33,409 nt of DNA, taken from IMG/VR virus record IMGVR_UViG_3300032323_002558, positions 1-33,409 of that record. One strand, 5' to 3'. A program made the position numbers and the translations under genes. Positions 22,565 to 30,418 of this stretch are shown piece by piece. This DNA is from a virus. Below the pieces are notes generated by a model that worked only from the letters and a program-made list of their open reading frames with translations, searched no databases and had not been told where the DNA came from. How positions within the stretch are numbered: the stretch's first letter is position 1; each line of letters starts with the position of its first letter.

Positions 22565-24418
22565 ATGGCCCAAGAACACAACATTGAACAAAAACTACAT
22601 GATCTGCTGATCAGCCGAGATTTTCACCCTGAACTCACGGGCAAAGACGGACGCCCCAGTGATGCTGCTGAAGCCAAAACATTTGCGTTTGACTACATAG
22701 CCCCTTCGGGTAAGAACTACGGCACCATGGTGATTGTGCTGGCCAATGACAACGAAATGAAAGTCATGTACGGCGACAATCTGGGCAAAACCATGGAAGG
22801 CTCAGACAAGCAAGCTTTCTTTGATTTTGTTCAAGCCCTGCATCAGTTTGCTGTGCGTAACTTTTGGACATTTTCTTCTGAAGATCTCAGCAAGCTCAAG
22901 TATGTGCAGGCCGGAATGGCCGCTATCAAAGAAGGCCTGTTTGAAGGCTACTATGGCAGTCGTCGTGTGAGCTACACAGGCGAGGCCACTGAAGCTCGTA
23001 TGATGATTCGTCACAACCGTGTGCTGGGCGAAAATGACGCCAGATTCCGCTACATCGAAAGCATCTATATTGAGACTGCTGATCAAGAACGTTTCAAACT
23101 GCCGTTCACAAACATGACTGGTGCTCGTGCCATGCTGGAGCATGTGCGACAAGGCGGTCGCCCCTATGATGTTCGTGGCACACACATTTCAGAAATGGTA
23201 AGTGAACTCAAGGTCCTGAACCGTTTCAATCGAGCCAGTGCTGGACGTGTCATGGAAGGCGTCACACAGACCATTGTGGAGCAGGCACAGGCCTACTATC
23301 AGTCTCTGCGTGAAAGTCTCAAACGTCTGGGTCACAGTCGCGGCTACAATACCTACTTTGAATCCTGGCACCCAGCAGAAATCGCTGAACACGAAAGCCT
23401 GGTAGAAGACATCAAAACCATGTTTGTGCAACAAACATTAGACACCAGAATCGAAGCAGCATTGCCCCTGCTGGCTCGTATACAACAACAAGGAAATGCT
23501 ATGAAAGAAGCTGAAATTTTTGAAAGCTGGATCAACAATCTGGCTGAAGGCACCTGGAACTTGCCAGAAACTCCCGAGCAAGTCAACAAGATCAAAGAGC
23601 TCATGAGCCAAGAACTCATTGTGGGCCCTGACGGCGTCAATGCTACTGAACAACTGTACGACTTGGTAGGTGATGATGAATTGTTTGATCGTATTGAGGC
23701 ACTGGCCGCTCGTGATCCACGAGCAAACGCCTGGAACGACGCAGACGTTATGGAACGTCTTCGTGAGTTAGGTATTGAAACTGATGGTATTGCTCCTACT
23801 GGAGCCGAGGGCGATGCAGCACCAGTTGATCCTGCTGCTGCACCTGCTGCACCTGTGCCTCAGCAACCTGTGGCCGAAGAAATCAATGCTATGCGTAAAG
23901 CGGCCGGATTGCCAGTGGTAGAAGGTCGTATGCTCGACGAAAGCGGCGAAACATTGAGTCATATCATGGATCGTTTCAAACACGAAATTGATCAATTTGA
24001 AAAAGGCGGCGAACTAGACAACGATTTGTACTATGCCTTGTTTGACTACTACAGTGACCACGGTGAAATCCCCTACGGCATTGCCAAGGGTCGTGATGGA
24101 GATCCGTTTGAATGGGTTACAGATAGACTGGATCAAGAACTAGGTACAGGCAATCATGCTCCTCGACTGCCAGAAGCAGATGCACTCAACACATTTGAAG
24201 TCATGGGTGCACTGACTGGTCACGGAGAGCCCACCACAGAAGGCAGTTGCAACATGACTTCTGAAGGCGAGTACTGCCCCGAACACGGTTTAGCAGAATG
24301 TGGCGGTGGCATGTATGAAATGGGCACAGTGGCTGGATCAGTGGCTCCTGTAATTGGAGAAGGCCAAGACAGTGATGCACTGTTGGCTAGAATAAAAAGT
24401 CTGGCCCTGATAAAGTGA
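22565..24418 (+). CDS. Large virion-type protein of T4-like aquatic phages
   Basis: A 617-residue acidic protein. The N-terminal 200 residues form a folded domain (KTFAFDYIAPSGKNYGTMVI, AFFDFVQALHQFAVRNFW, MAAIKEGLFEGYYGSRRVSY). A middle helical part begins near EHVRQGGRPYDVRGTHISEM. The C-terminal third is modular: a Pro/Ala linker (about 420-435, DAAPVDPAAAPAAPVPQQ), the INAMRKAAGLPVVEG motif, and a Cys motif CNMTSEGEYCPEHGLAECGG (about 559-578) that could bind zinc. Similar proteins are called structural in marine T4-like phages, as I remember. Lys-Ala-Gly motifs are shared with the 627-residue and 119-residue proteins upstream. It is preceded by a late element with almost no leader. The precise role is unknown. 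Confidence 0.7.
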   Translation: MAQEHNIEQKLHDLLISRDFHPELTGKDGRPSDAAEAKTFAFDYIAPSGKNYGTMVIVLANDNEMKVMYGDNLGKTMEGSDKQAFFDFVQALHQFAVRNFWTFSSEDLSKLKYVQAGMAAIKEGLFEGYYGSRRVSYTGEATEARMMIRHNRVLGENDARFRYIESIYIETADQERFKLPFTNMTGARAMLEHVRQGGRPYDVRGTHISEMVSELKVLNRFNRASAGRVMEGVTQTIVEQAQAYYQSLRESLKRLGHSRGYNTYFESWHPAEIAEHESLVEDIKTMFVQQTLDTRIEAALPLLARIQQQGNAMKEAEIFESWINNLAEGTWNLPETPEQVNKIKELMSQELIVGPDGVNATEQLYDLVGDDELFDRIEALAARDPRANAWNDADVMERLRELGIETDGIAPTGAEGDAAPVDPAAAPAAPVPQQPVAEEINAMRKAAGLPVVEGRMLDESGETLSHIMDRFKHEIDQFEKGGELDNDLYYALFDYYSDHGEIPYGIAKGRDGDPFEWVTDRLDQELGTGNHAPRLPEADALNTFEVMGALTGHGEPTTEGSCNMTSEGEYCPEHGLAECGGGMYEMGTVAGSVAPVIGEGQDSDALLARIKSLALIK

Positions 24419-24426
24419 TTTAAATA
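24419..24426 (+). promoter_or_regulatory. Late promoter element abutting the 24432 gene
   Basis: TTTAAATA is followed by exactly five bases (TGGGC) and ATG 24432. The same spacing before five other genes supports 24432 over the ATG at 24426, which would lie inside the promoter. Confidence 0.55.
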
Positions 24427-24431
24427 TGGGC

Positions 24432-25013
24432 ATGCTAAACTTTAGTAATGCCCAACAAATCCTTCCCACAGTCTGGCGATTGCCAGACTTTTTCTTGGAC
24501 TACGAATCTGTGCATCGCAGTTATCGCAGTGCAGAACAACCATGGAACACACAGTATCCCAACAGACTGTTGACTCCATGGGCTACCAACCCCTTGTTGG
24601 AAGCAGCCCTACAACAAGCACCAGACCAGATTCAAGAACTCACTGGACATGCGGTACAGTCACAGGTAGCCTATGCTAGTTTAGATCTAAGTGGTAGTCA
24701 AATCATGATGCACAGACTGCATCCAGATATCAGTTGTTTCGTACAGGTCTACATGGGACAAGATCCTGCACCTGAACTCAGCAGTGTGTTCTGCAACAAC
24801 CTGACAGTGAATGCTGATCATCCCACAGACTATGCTGACATTTCTGAATTTAACCCTGCTGACTTGTTGAAAGTACGTTATCGTCCCAACGAAGCCTGGC
24901 TCATGATCAATCAACCCAGAACATTCTTTGGCACAGCATTGCCAGTGGCACCCAACTCAGTTCGTGAAACTGTTAACTTACACTTTGGCCCGAAATTGCC
25001 AGCAGGCACTTAA
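24432..25013 (+). CDS. 2OG-Fe(II) oxygenase-like protein lacking the distal His
   Basis: The 193-residue product aligns with the opposing gene at 24978-25517. Both share LDLSG (85-89 here), then an HxD motif (His97-Pro98-Asp99 in RLHPDIS), then VQVYM/L, then a C-terminal strand with Asn and a conserved Arg (Arg178). In the opposing gene this strand has His-His at the distal iron-ligand position; here the equivalent is RTFFGTA with Phe, so the usual HxD...H triad looks incomplete. It may be inactive, use another ligand, or have a structural role. The start 24432 is chosen from the promoter spacing; 24426 adds MG. The 3' end overlaps the opposing gene by 36 bases. Confidence 0.55.
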   Translation: MLNFSNAQQILPTVWRLPDFFLDYESVHRSYRSAEQPWNTQYPNRLLTPWATNPLLEAALQQAPDQIQELTGHAVQSQVAYASLDLSGSQIMMHRLHPDISCFVQVYMGQDPAPELSSVFCNNLTVNADHPTDYADISEFNPADLLKVRYRPNEAWLMINQPRTFFGTALPVAPNSVRETVNLHFGPKLPAGT

Positions 25014-25517
25014 TCGCGTGCCTGTGATAGTATCAGCGTGATGTTCTTTACGGTCAGTGTTTAGGTTGATGTAGCCTGTGTTGGGCACAAAGTCAAATCG
25101 TGTGCGTGGATTACTGTGAGTGAATTCAGTGCCATGTACATCACCGTGCGTCCACAAGTATACCTGATAAGTCACTGCCAACAGTTCAGCATCATTGTGA
25201 TAAGGACAGTGCCAACCGCTGAGATCCAACCACATCTTGCATTCTGCAGGCATGAGTTCAATGCCAGTGATCTTTTCTAGTGCAGGCATTATTTTGGGAG
25301 CCATAGCCTGCAGTCGTTTTAGCATAAGGGACTCAGGCGTGAGTTGCAGTCGATACTCCAGGCAGTCAGGGTGCCGGTGCCATGAGTCTGTATGATTGAG
25401 ATGCGTGGTGGATAGGTCTTGAAATGTATCAACACCAAAGCAGTTGGTCACGCCCCACAGTCGGTCAGCAACTGGCACAACTTCGCAATCGGTATCGTAG
25501 ATTCTGTGTATAGTCAT
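24978..25517 (-). CDS. 2OG-Fe(II) oxygenase-like protein with intact triad
   Basis: A 179-residue protein with the double-stranded beta-helix oxygenase ligand set: YHNDA (His107, Asp109), a distal His at 159 or 160 in RKEHHADT, and Arg168 in TGTRLSACWQF for 2-oxoglutarate. Before it comes MWLDLSGWHCPYHND, paralleled in the facing paralogue. Such enzymes hydroxylate proteins, nucleobases or small molecules; many phages carry them and the substrate here is unknown. The minus strand reads GTAAATA, five bases, ATG, predicting a leaderless late transcript. It is the last gene of a minus-strand pair with the gene at 25566-26885. Confidence 0.65.
   Translation of the reverse strand: MTIHRIYDTDCEVVPVADRLWGVTNCFGVDTFQDLSTTHLNHTDSWHRHPDCLEYRLQLTPESLMLKRLQAMAPKIMPALEKITGIELMPAECKMWLDLSGWHCPYHNDAELLAVTYQVYLWTHGDVHGTEFTHSNPRTRFDFVPNTGYINLNTDRKEHHADTITGTRLSACWQFRAKV
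25003..25024. repeat. Inverted repeat in the overlap of convergent genes
   Basis: CAGGCAC (25003-25009) and GTGCCTG (25018-25024) are perfect inverted repeats around an eight-base loop that holds the TAA stop of the plus-strand gene. No T-run follows on either strand, so terminator function is uncertain. Confidence 0.4.
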
Positions 25518-25522
25518 ACTGG

Positions 25523-25529
25523 TATTTAC
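25523..25529 (-). promoter_or_regulatory. Late promoter element abutting the 25517 gene
   Basis: The minus strand reads GTAAATA, then CCAGT, then the ATG at 25517. The five-base spacing is identical to that at gp16 and the 19098 and 31156 genes. Confidence 0.6.
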
Positions 25530-25559
25530 TAGCTTTGCAGGGCATTTAATACATTTTGG

Positions 25560-25575
25560 TTTGCTCTAGAGCAAA
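25560..25575. repeat. Perfect 16-base palindrome at a stop codon
   Basis: TTTGCTCTAGAGCAAA is its own reverse complement and contains the TAG stop of the minus-strand gene ending at 25566. It could form a small hairpin in RNA or be a protein-binding site. No T-run follows on the minus strand. Confidence 0.45.
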
Positions 25576-26885
25576 GGTTTGTGAATAAATTGTTGAATAT
25601 CTGTGAGTTGTTGCTTTGACAAGTTCAAGATATGTTGATGATTGTGTTCTAACACTTCTTCAAAGTGTGCATACACGGATCTTGGATTTTCTGTATAGTA
25701 CAGCCTGTGTATCTGCTGCCATGCCATGGCATAGCGTTTGGCATCGTCGGGCTCGTTGTCATAGCTTTCGTCAATGATGTCTCCGTGAAATGTTTTGAAA
25801 CCCAATTCTTTCAATCGCTTAAGAAGCCCAGCACAATTAAACATGATAAAAATTCGTTTGGCAAACAAGCACTTGGCTGTTTTTTCAGTGAGAAATGTAT
25901 TGCTGCTGCCAATGTCAGCAGTTTCGCAGACTACACTGTACCAACTGCTTTGATACACTCCCCAGGGCACAATCACGCTCATTGGGGTGTTGTCTCCAGG
26001 CAAGTTATAGCCAGGACGATACACCAAGTTTACACTGTATTGTTCTCTAGGGCCTAGATTCTGCGTGTCTTGTTTGAATTTAGATACCACTGGTTCTTCT
26101 AGATCTGCTAGAGCAGCAGAACTGTAGTGTTGAACAATGCCATGACGGAGATGTCCTTCAGGATCAATATCAGCAATGAGATTTTGGTCGTCCCAGGGTC
26201 TTGGCTGCAAATTCACAATGCAATGATCAATAAAATCTGACTCAAGTAATCTGTACATCAAATAAGTTCTAGCAGTCTTTACAGTGCCCATCAAGATATC
26301 AAACATGTATTTTCGAAAAGGCACAGTCTTTGAACTGATGTCTCGGTAAGTGTTGGCTTGGACCACATAAGAAAAGAAACTCATTTGATCTGTAAAAAAT
26401 CGATCTGGTGGTGGCGAAGTGTAGGTCTGACTACCTGAAAACACACATTTGATGCGATCACTGTGTACCGCGTTACATATATCTCCATACACTCTAGGCC
26501 ACCAATTGTTCATGGCTTCTGTGGTATGAGTAACAACGATATCAGCCCAGTTCAATGCAAGATTGGATATCAAATTGGGGTGGTCTTCAATAGGACCCGA
26601 GTCCGCAATAGTCCCTCCACTGAGAGGTCGATTGAAGTGTTCAAAGAACAACAGAGCCACTTTCTTTCGACGGTCCTGATGCCCAAACTCGCCGCCACCA
26701 GGGGGTCTCACACCTCGATAAATTTCAGCCCGAGGGAACCATTCGATACCTTGAATCAAGGACGAGTTAAACTCCCACCACGAATGTGGGTCCCACACAA
26801 ACCATTCAGTCTGATCTCTCATGTCAGGATTGCTGGCCCAGACCTTGCGATGGTTGTCCCACACATAAAAAGCATTGTTTTCCAT
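25566..26885 (-). CDS. Glycosyltransferase-like protein (TEKTAK type), copy 2
   Basis: A 439-residue protein sharing the C-terminal pattern of the 18049 gene: a SWYSVVCETADIG segment, then FLTEKTAKCLFAKRIFIMFN (331-350), then LKRLKELGFKTFHGDIIDES. The order ET...TEK..K...hhhhhh...LGFKTF is typical of GT-B fold, GT10-like glycosyltransferases. The first 180 residues include a Trp-rich N-terminus (WDNHRKVWASN, WFVWDPHSWWEFN) and DIVVTHTTEAMNNW. No membrane segment is evident. On the minus strand AATAAGTA precedes the ATG by five bases, a one-mismatch version of the late element. It diverges from gp32, and its role could be host or virion surface glycosylation. Confidence 0.5.
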   Translation of the reverse strand: MENNAFYVWDNHRKVWASNPDMRDQTEWFVWDPHSWWEFNSSLIQGIEWFPRAEIYRGVRPPGGGEFGHQDRRKKVALLFFEHFNRPLSGGTIADSGPIEDHPNLISNLALNWADIVVTHTTEAMNNWWPRVYGDICNAVHSDRIKCVFSGSQTYTSPPPDRFFTDQMSFFSYVVQANTYRDISSKTVPFRKYMFDILMGTVKTARTYLMYRLLESDFIDHCIVNLQPRPWDDQNLIADIDPEGHLRHGIVQHYSSAALADLEEPVVSKFKQDTQNLGPREQYSVNLVYRPGYNLPGDNTPMSVIVPWGVYQSSWYSVVCETADIGSSNTFLTEKTAKCLFAKRIFIMFNCAGLLKRLKELGFKTFHGDIIDESYDNEPDDAKRYAMAWQQIHRLYYTENPRSVYAHFEEVLEHNHQHILNLSKQQLTDIQQFIHKPLL

Positions 26886-26890
26886 TGCAG

Positions 26891-26898
26891 TACTTATT
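26891..26898 (-). promoter_or_regulatory. Weak late promoter element abutting the 26885 gene
   Basis: The minus strand reads AATAAGTA, five bases (CTGCA), ATG. One base differs from TAAATA, but the spacing matches the other leaderless candidates. Confidence 0.4.
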
Positions 26899-26922
26899 CG
26901 GCAAAATTTGTGTCGTTTTGTA

Positions 26923-26951
26923 TTGCGATGCTAAATAAAGCAGTATACAAT
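26923..26951 (+). promoter_or_regulatory. Possible sigma70-type promoter for gp32
   Basis: TTGCGA (26923-26928), 17 bases, then TACAAT (26946-26951). The -35 match is four of six and the -10 five of six. Within the spacer is CTAAATA (26931-26937), a late-type element, so gp32 may be read both early and late. Confidence 0.45.
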
Positions 26952-26977
26952 ACAACTTGTATGCACAGGCAACTACA

Positions 26978-26993
26978 ATCTAAATTTTTAGAT
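26978..26993 (+). promoter_or_regulatory. Hairpin in the gp32 leader, possible autoregulatory operator
   Basis: ATCTAAATTTTTAGAT folds as a seven-pair AT-rich stem. It is flanked by two copies of AGGCAACT (26967-26974 and 27006-27013). AGGAG (27019-27023) lies eight bases before ATG 27032. T4 gp32 represses its own translation by binding an unstructured AT-rich leader next to a pseudoknot; this AT-rich leader could serve the same purpose. That function is inferred. Confidence 0.4.
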
Positions 26994-27031
26994 AGGCATA
27001 TACATAGGCAACTTTATTAGGAGAAAATACT

Positions 27032-28018
27032 ATGGCATCACTAGCAGAAATCCGCGCACGTTTACAGGCAGCAGAAAACAAAGGTTCCGGCAACACCGGT
27101 GGCGGCGACCGATCAATTTATCCACACTGGAACATGGAAGAAGGACAAAGTGCTTCTTTACGCTTCCTTCCCGATGGTAACACAAAAAACACTTTCTTTT
27201 GGGCTGAACGAGCTATGATTCGACTGCCGTTCAACGGCGTCAAAGGAGAGATGGATTCCAAACAAGTAATGGTACAAGTACCTTGCGTTGAGATGTGGGG
27301 CGAAACTTGCCCAATCTTGAGCGAAGTACGTACTTGGTTCAAGGACAAGAGCCTTGAAGACATGGGTCGCAAGTACTGGAAAAAGCGTTCATACATCATG
27401 CAGGGCTTTGTGCGTGAGAACCCCATTGCTGACGACAAGACACCAGACAATCCAATCCGCAAGTTCATCATTGGACCACAACTGTTTACCCTGATCAAGG
27501 GTGCCTTGATGGATCCCGAACTGGAAGAATTGCCCACAGACTACATGCGTGGTCTGGACTTCCGTATTGCAAAAACATCCAAGGGTGGCTATGCAGACTA
27601 CAACACTTCAAAGTGGGCTCGCAAAGAGTCAGCACTCACAGAAGCAGAACAAGCAGCCGTGGAAACACATGGCTTGTTTGACCTTAGCACATTCTTGCCC
27701 AAGAAGCCCACAGATGTTGAGCTTCGCGTGATCAAGGAAATGTTTGAAGCCAGTGTTGACGGACAACCTTATGACACAGAGCGTTGGGGTCAATACTTCC
27801 GTCCTGCTGGTGTCAATGCACCTGGCGGCAACGCAGATGACGCAGCACCTGCAGCACCCGCGGCAGCACCTGCAGCTCGCCCAGCACCAGCTGCTACAGC
27901 CGACGATCCTCCTTTTGACATGGAAGACACTCCTGCTGCCGCAGCACCAGTTGCAGCACCCAAGGCCACACAAAATGCACAAGACATTTTGGCCATGATC
28001 CGCAGCCGTCAGAAGTAA
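27032..28018 (+). CDS. gp32: Single-strand DNA binding protein gp32
   Basis: gp32 coats single-stranded DNA in replication, recombination and repair. The N-terminus MASLAEIRARLQAAENK matches the basic cooperativity (LAST-type) region. The core has YPHWNMEEGQSASLRFLPDG (30-49), FFWAERAMIRLPFNG, VQVPCVEMWGETCPILSEV (81-99) with only two evident Cys, and YWKKRSYIMQGFV as in T4-like gp32 OB folds. The T4 zinc set (His plus three Cys) looks reduced. The C-terminal 65 residues are Ala/Pro-rich with an acidic patch DDPPFDMEDTP, the equivalent of the T4 acidic tail, ending AQDILAMIRSRQK. Length 328 residues (T4 301). A strong hairpin follows. Confidence 0.9.
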   Translation: MASLAEIRARLQAAENKGSGNTGGGDRSIYPHWNMEEGQSASLRFLPDGNTKNTFFWAERAMIRLPFNGVKGEMDSKQVMVQVPCVEMWGETCPILSEVRTWFKDKSLEDMGRKYWKKRSYIMQGFVRENPIADDKTPDNPIRKFIIGPQLFTLIKGALMDPELEELPTDYMRGLDFRIAKTSKGGYADYNTSKWARKESALTEAEQAAVETHGLFDLSTFLPKKPTDVELRVIKEMFEASVDGQPYDTERWGQYFRPAGVNAPGGNADDAAPAAPAAAPAARPAPAATADDPPFDMEDTPAAAAPVAAPKATQNAQDILAMIRSRQK

Positions 28019-28023
28019 AAATC

Positions 28024-28053
28024 AAGGTCCCGGATATTCCGGGATCTTAATTT
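28024..28053 (+). terminator. Hairpin terminator after gp32
   Basis: AAGGTCCCGGA (28024-28034) pairs with TCCGGGATCTT (28038-28048), eleven pairs with one G-U, around the loop TAT, followed by the moderately T-rich TAATTTG. It separates gp32 from the AT-rich radical SAM gene. The upstream run of As makes it plausible on the minus strand too. Confidence 0.65.
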
Positions 28054-28058
28054 GTTCA

Positions 28059-29357
28059 ATGAATCAACAATTAAAAACATTTAAAATACAAAGGTTGGAC
28101 CCTATAAGTCCAACCTTTTGTGCTGCAAAATGGTTGACAACAGACATATATCTACACACTGGTCTAACCAGTAGCTGCCACTATACGGTTCCAAACAAAA
28201 TAGATTTATCTGAAATTGAAGAGAATCCTCTAGCGGCACACAACACCAAACAAAAAATTTTGCAAAGGCAGCAAATGTTGCTTGGCGAGCGGCCATCTGA
28301 ATGTTCGAACTGTTGGAATATTGAAAACGCCGATGACACAATAATCAGCGACAGAGTCTACTACAGCGAACACTACAAGAGACATGATTTTACCAAATTT
28401 GATCTCAGTGACAAAGTTGTGCCGGAACACGTTACTGTCATGCTTGATAATTATTGCAATTTTGTGTGCAGTTACTGTGATCCAACACAGAGTACAAGCT
28501 GGGCTACAGATTTAAAAATCAATGGACCGTATAAAACAGTCACTGACTCAAAGAAAACCTATCTGAGATTAGGATCTAAAGACCGACTCGATGAACAACA
28601 ACAAAATCTGTTGTTTGATCATGTAGTAGAGATGATAACAAAAAATCTGGATACTGTTAGAACATTAAATCTGCTTGGTGGCGAGCCTACCATTAATCCA
28701 AAATTTTGGAAATTAATGGAGAGACTAGAGGGTCATGACACTAGTAATTTAATTCTTCAAATTGTTACAAATTTTAGCAATTGGAAGATGATAGAAAAAT
28801 TTCTATCACATCGCCAACGATTTAAAAAAATCAAGTTGTCAGTCAGCATTGATGGAGTTGACAAAAAAGCTGAGTTTACTCGTTATGGTCTAAAGTGGCA
28901 AGAGTTCAACAACAACGTGCAACGTGTGCTAACAGATTATCCTGATGTTAATTTGTATTTTTTAGGAACATTGAATATTTTAGCACTAGACGGGCTGGTT
29001 GATTATTGCAATTGGTATTTGGAAATTGATCAACTCTGGCCTAACAGGCTCAGTTCAAAAATTAGTGTTGTAAGATGGCCAAATTTTCAATCAATAAACA
29101 TATTGCCCGGCTACTTGAAAACACATTACAAGCAGCAACTTCAAACTTGGATTCAACAACACGGCGATCAATTAACCGGCAAAATGTTGGCGGTTAACCT
29201 TGAGCAAATTATTGCGTTACTTGAATCAACCGATGCAACACATTTAGAACAAACTGATTTTAAAAATTTTGTTTTAGAATATAGCAAAAGACACAAATTG
29301 AATGTACAATCTACATTTAGCAACGAATTATCTTGTTGGATACACACAAAGGATTAA
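28059..29357 (+). CDS. Radical SAM protein with N-terminal twitch-like Cys set, copy 2
   Basis: The cluster motif is CNFVCSYC (Cys133, Cys137, Cys140). Before it are FCAAKWLTTDIYLHTG, Cys40, an NPLAAHNTKQKILQRQQMLL helix and ECSNCW (Cys82, Cys85), the permuted auxiliary-cluster signature also found in the 19098 gene. NLLGGEPTINPKFW supplies the GGE motif. The 432-residue gene is distinctly AT-rich (many AAA, AAT, ATT and TTA codons) compared with gp32 and uvsX on either side, a sign of insertion between two replication genes. It starts 11 bases after the gp32 terminator stem without a Shine-Dalgarno and ends two bases before uvsX. The substrate is unknown; peptide or metabolite modification is typical of relatives. 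Confidence 0.82.
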   Translation: MNQQLKTFKIQRLDPISPTFCAAKWLTTDIYLHTGLTSSCHYTVPNKIDLSEIEENPLAAHNTKQKILQRQQMLLGERPSECSNCWNIENADDTIISDRVYYSEHYKRHDFTKFDLSDKVVPEHVTVMLDNYCNFVCSYCDPTQSTSWATDLKINGPYKTVTDSKKTYLRLGSKDRLDEQQQNLLFDHVVEMITKNLDTVRTLNLLGGEPTINPKFWKLMERLEGHDTSNLILQIVTNFSNWKMIEKFLSHRQRFKKIKLSVSIDGVDKKAEFTRYGLKWQEFNNNVQRVLTDYPDVNLYFLGTLNILALDGLVDYCNWYLEIDQLWPNRLSSKISVVRWPNFQSINILPGYLKTHYKQQLQTWIQQHGDQLTGKMLAVNLEQIIALLESTDATHLEQTDFKNFVLEYSKRHKLNVQSTFSNELSCWIHTKD

Positions 29358-29359
29358 AC

Positions 29360-30418
29360 ATGGGAAAACCATTTGACATTTCAAAATTCCGCAAGGAAAT
29401 CACTAAGAGCATTGACGGCCTTAGTATTGGATTTAACGATCCCACAGACTGGATCAGCACAGGCAACTATGCCTTGAACTATCTTATCTCCGGTGACTTC
29501 AACCGTGGCATTCCACTAGGCAAGGTCACAGTATTCGCTGGCGATTCAGGAGCAGGCAAAAGCTACATTTGCAGCGGCAACATTGTGAAACACGCACAGG
29601 AACAAGGTATCTTTGTGGTGTTGATTGACTCAGAAAACGCCTTGGACGAAGACTGGCTCAAAGCACTTGGCGTTGACACTTCGGACAGCAAGTTGCTGAA
29701 GTTGAGTATGGCCATGATTGACGACGTGGCCAAGACCATCTCCACATTCATGAGCGACTACAAGGCTTTGGCCGACGGTGAGCGTCCCAAAGTCCTGTTT
29801 GTGATCGACAGCTTGGGCATGTTGTTGACTCCCACAGACGTCAACCAGTTTGAATCTGGCGAAATGAAAGGTGACTTGGGTCGCAAACCCAAAGCACTCA
29901 CAGCATTGGTGCGTAACTGTGTCAACATGTTTGGTAGCTACAACGTGGGCTTGGTTTGTACCAACCACACATACGCAAGTCAAGACATGTTTGATCCCGA
30001 TGACAAGATCTCAGGCGGTCAAGGTTTTATCTACGCATCCAGTATCGTGGTTGCCATGAAAAAGATGAAGCTCAAAGAAGACGAAGACGGCAACAAAGTT
30101 TCCGAAGTCAACGGTATCCGTGCAGGCTGCAAGGTCATGAAAACACGCTATGCCAAGCCCTTTGAAGGTGTGCAGGTCAAGATTCCCTATACCACAGGTA
30201 TGAGCCCATACTCGGGGCTCACCGACCTGATTGAGAAAAAGAATCTTTTGAAGAAAGAAGGCAACAGCTTGGTGTTTACTACATCAGAAGGTGAAATCAT
30301 CAAGAAGTTCCGCAAGGCTTGGGAACGCAACGATGACGGTTGTCTTGACACAGTGATGAAAGACTTTGCCAACCAAAAAGCCGAGGTAAGTACCGCTGAA
30401 GGAGATGATGAACAATGA
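29360..30418 (+). CDS. uvsX: UvsX recombinase (RecA-like)
   Basis: UvsX forms filaments on single-stranded DNA and drives strand exchange and recombination-dependent replication with UvsY and gp32. Walker A is GDSGAGKS (61-68) and Walker B KVLFVIDSLG (144-153), with the catalytic Glu in VLIDSENALD (87-96). LVCTNHTYAS and the ISGGQGF loop match RecA/UvsX DNA-binding loops. The C-terminus is acidic (AEGDDEQ). The product is 352 residues (T4 UvsX 391). The start is ATG 29360 with GGAT at 29351-29354; an upstream ATG at 29333 overlaps the radical SAM gene and is rejected. It is coupled to the next gene by ATGA. Confidence 0.95.
   Translation: MGKPFDISKFRKEITKSIDGLSIGFNDPTDWISTGNYALNYLISGDFNRGIPLGKVTVFAGDSGAGKSYICSGNIVKHAQEQGIFVVLIDSENALDEDWLKALGVDTSDSKLLKLSMAMIDDVAKTISTFMSDYKALADGERPKVLFVIDSLGMLLTPTDVNQFESGEMKGDLGRKPKALTALVRNCVNMFGSYNVGLVCTNHTYASQDMFDPDDKISGGQGFIYASSIVVAMKKMKLKEDEDGNKVSEVNGIRAGCKVMKTRYAKPFEGVQVKIPYTTGMSPYSGLTDLIEKKNLLKKEGNSLVFTTSEGEIIKKFRKAWERNDDGCLDTVMKDFANQKAEVSTAEGDDEQ

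Noticed and set aside
26463-27020. 185-codon plus-strand frame antisense to the 26885 gene and running through the gp32 leader
   Set aside because: It covers the gp32 promoter and leader, has no domain and opposes a gene with homology-type motifs.
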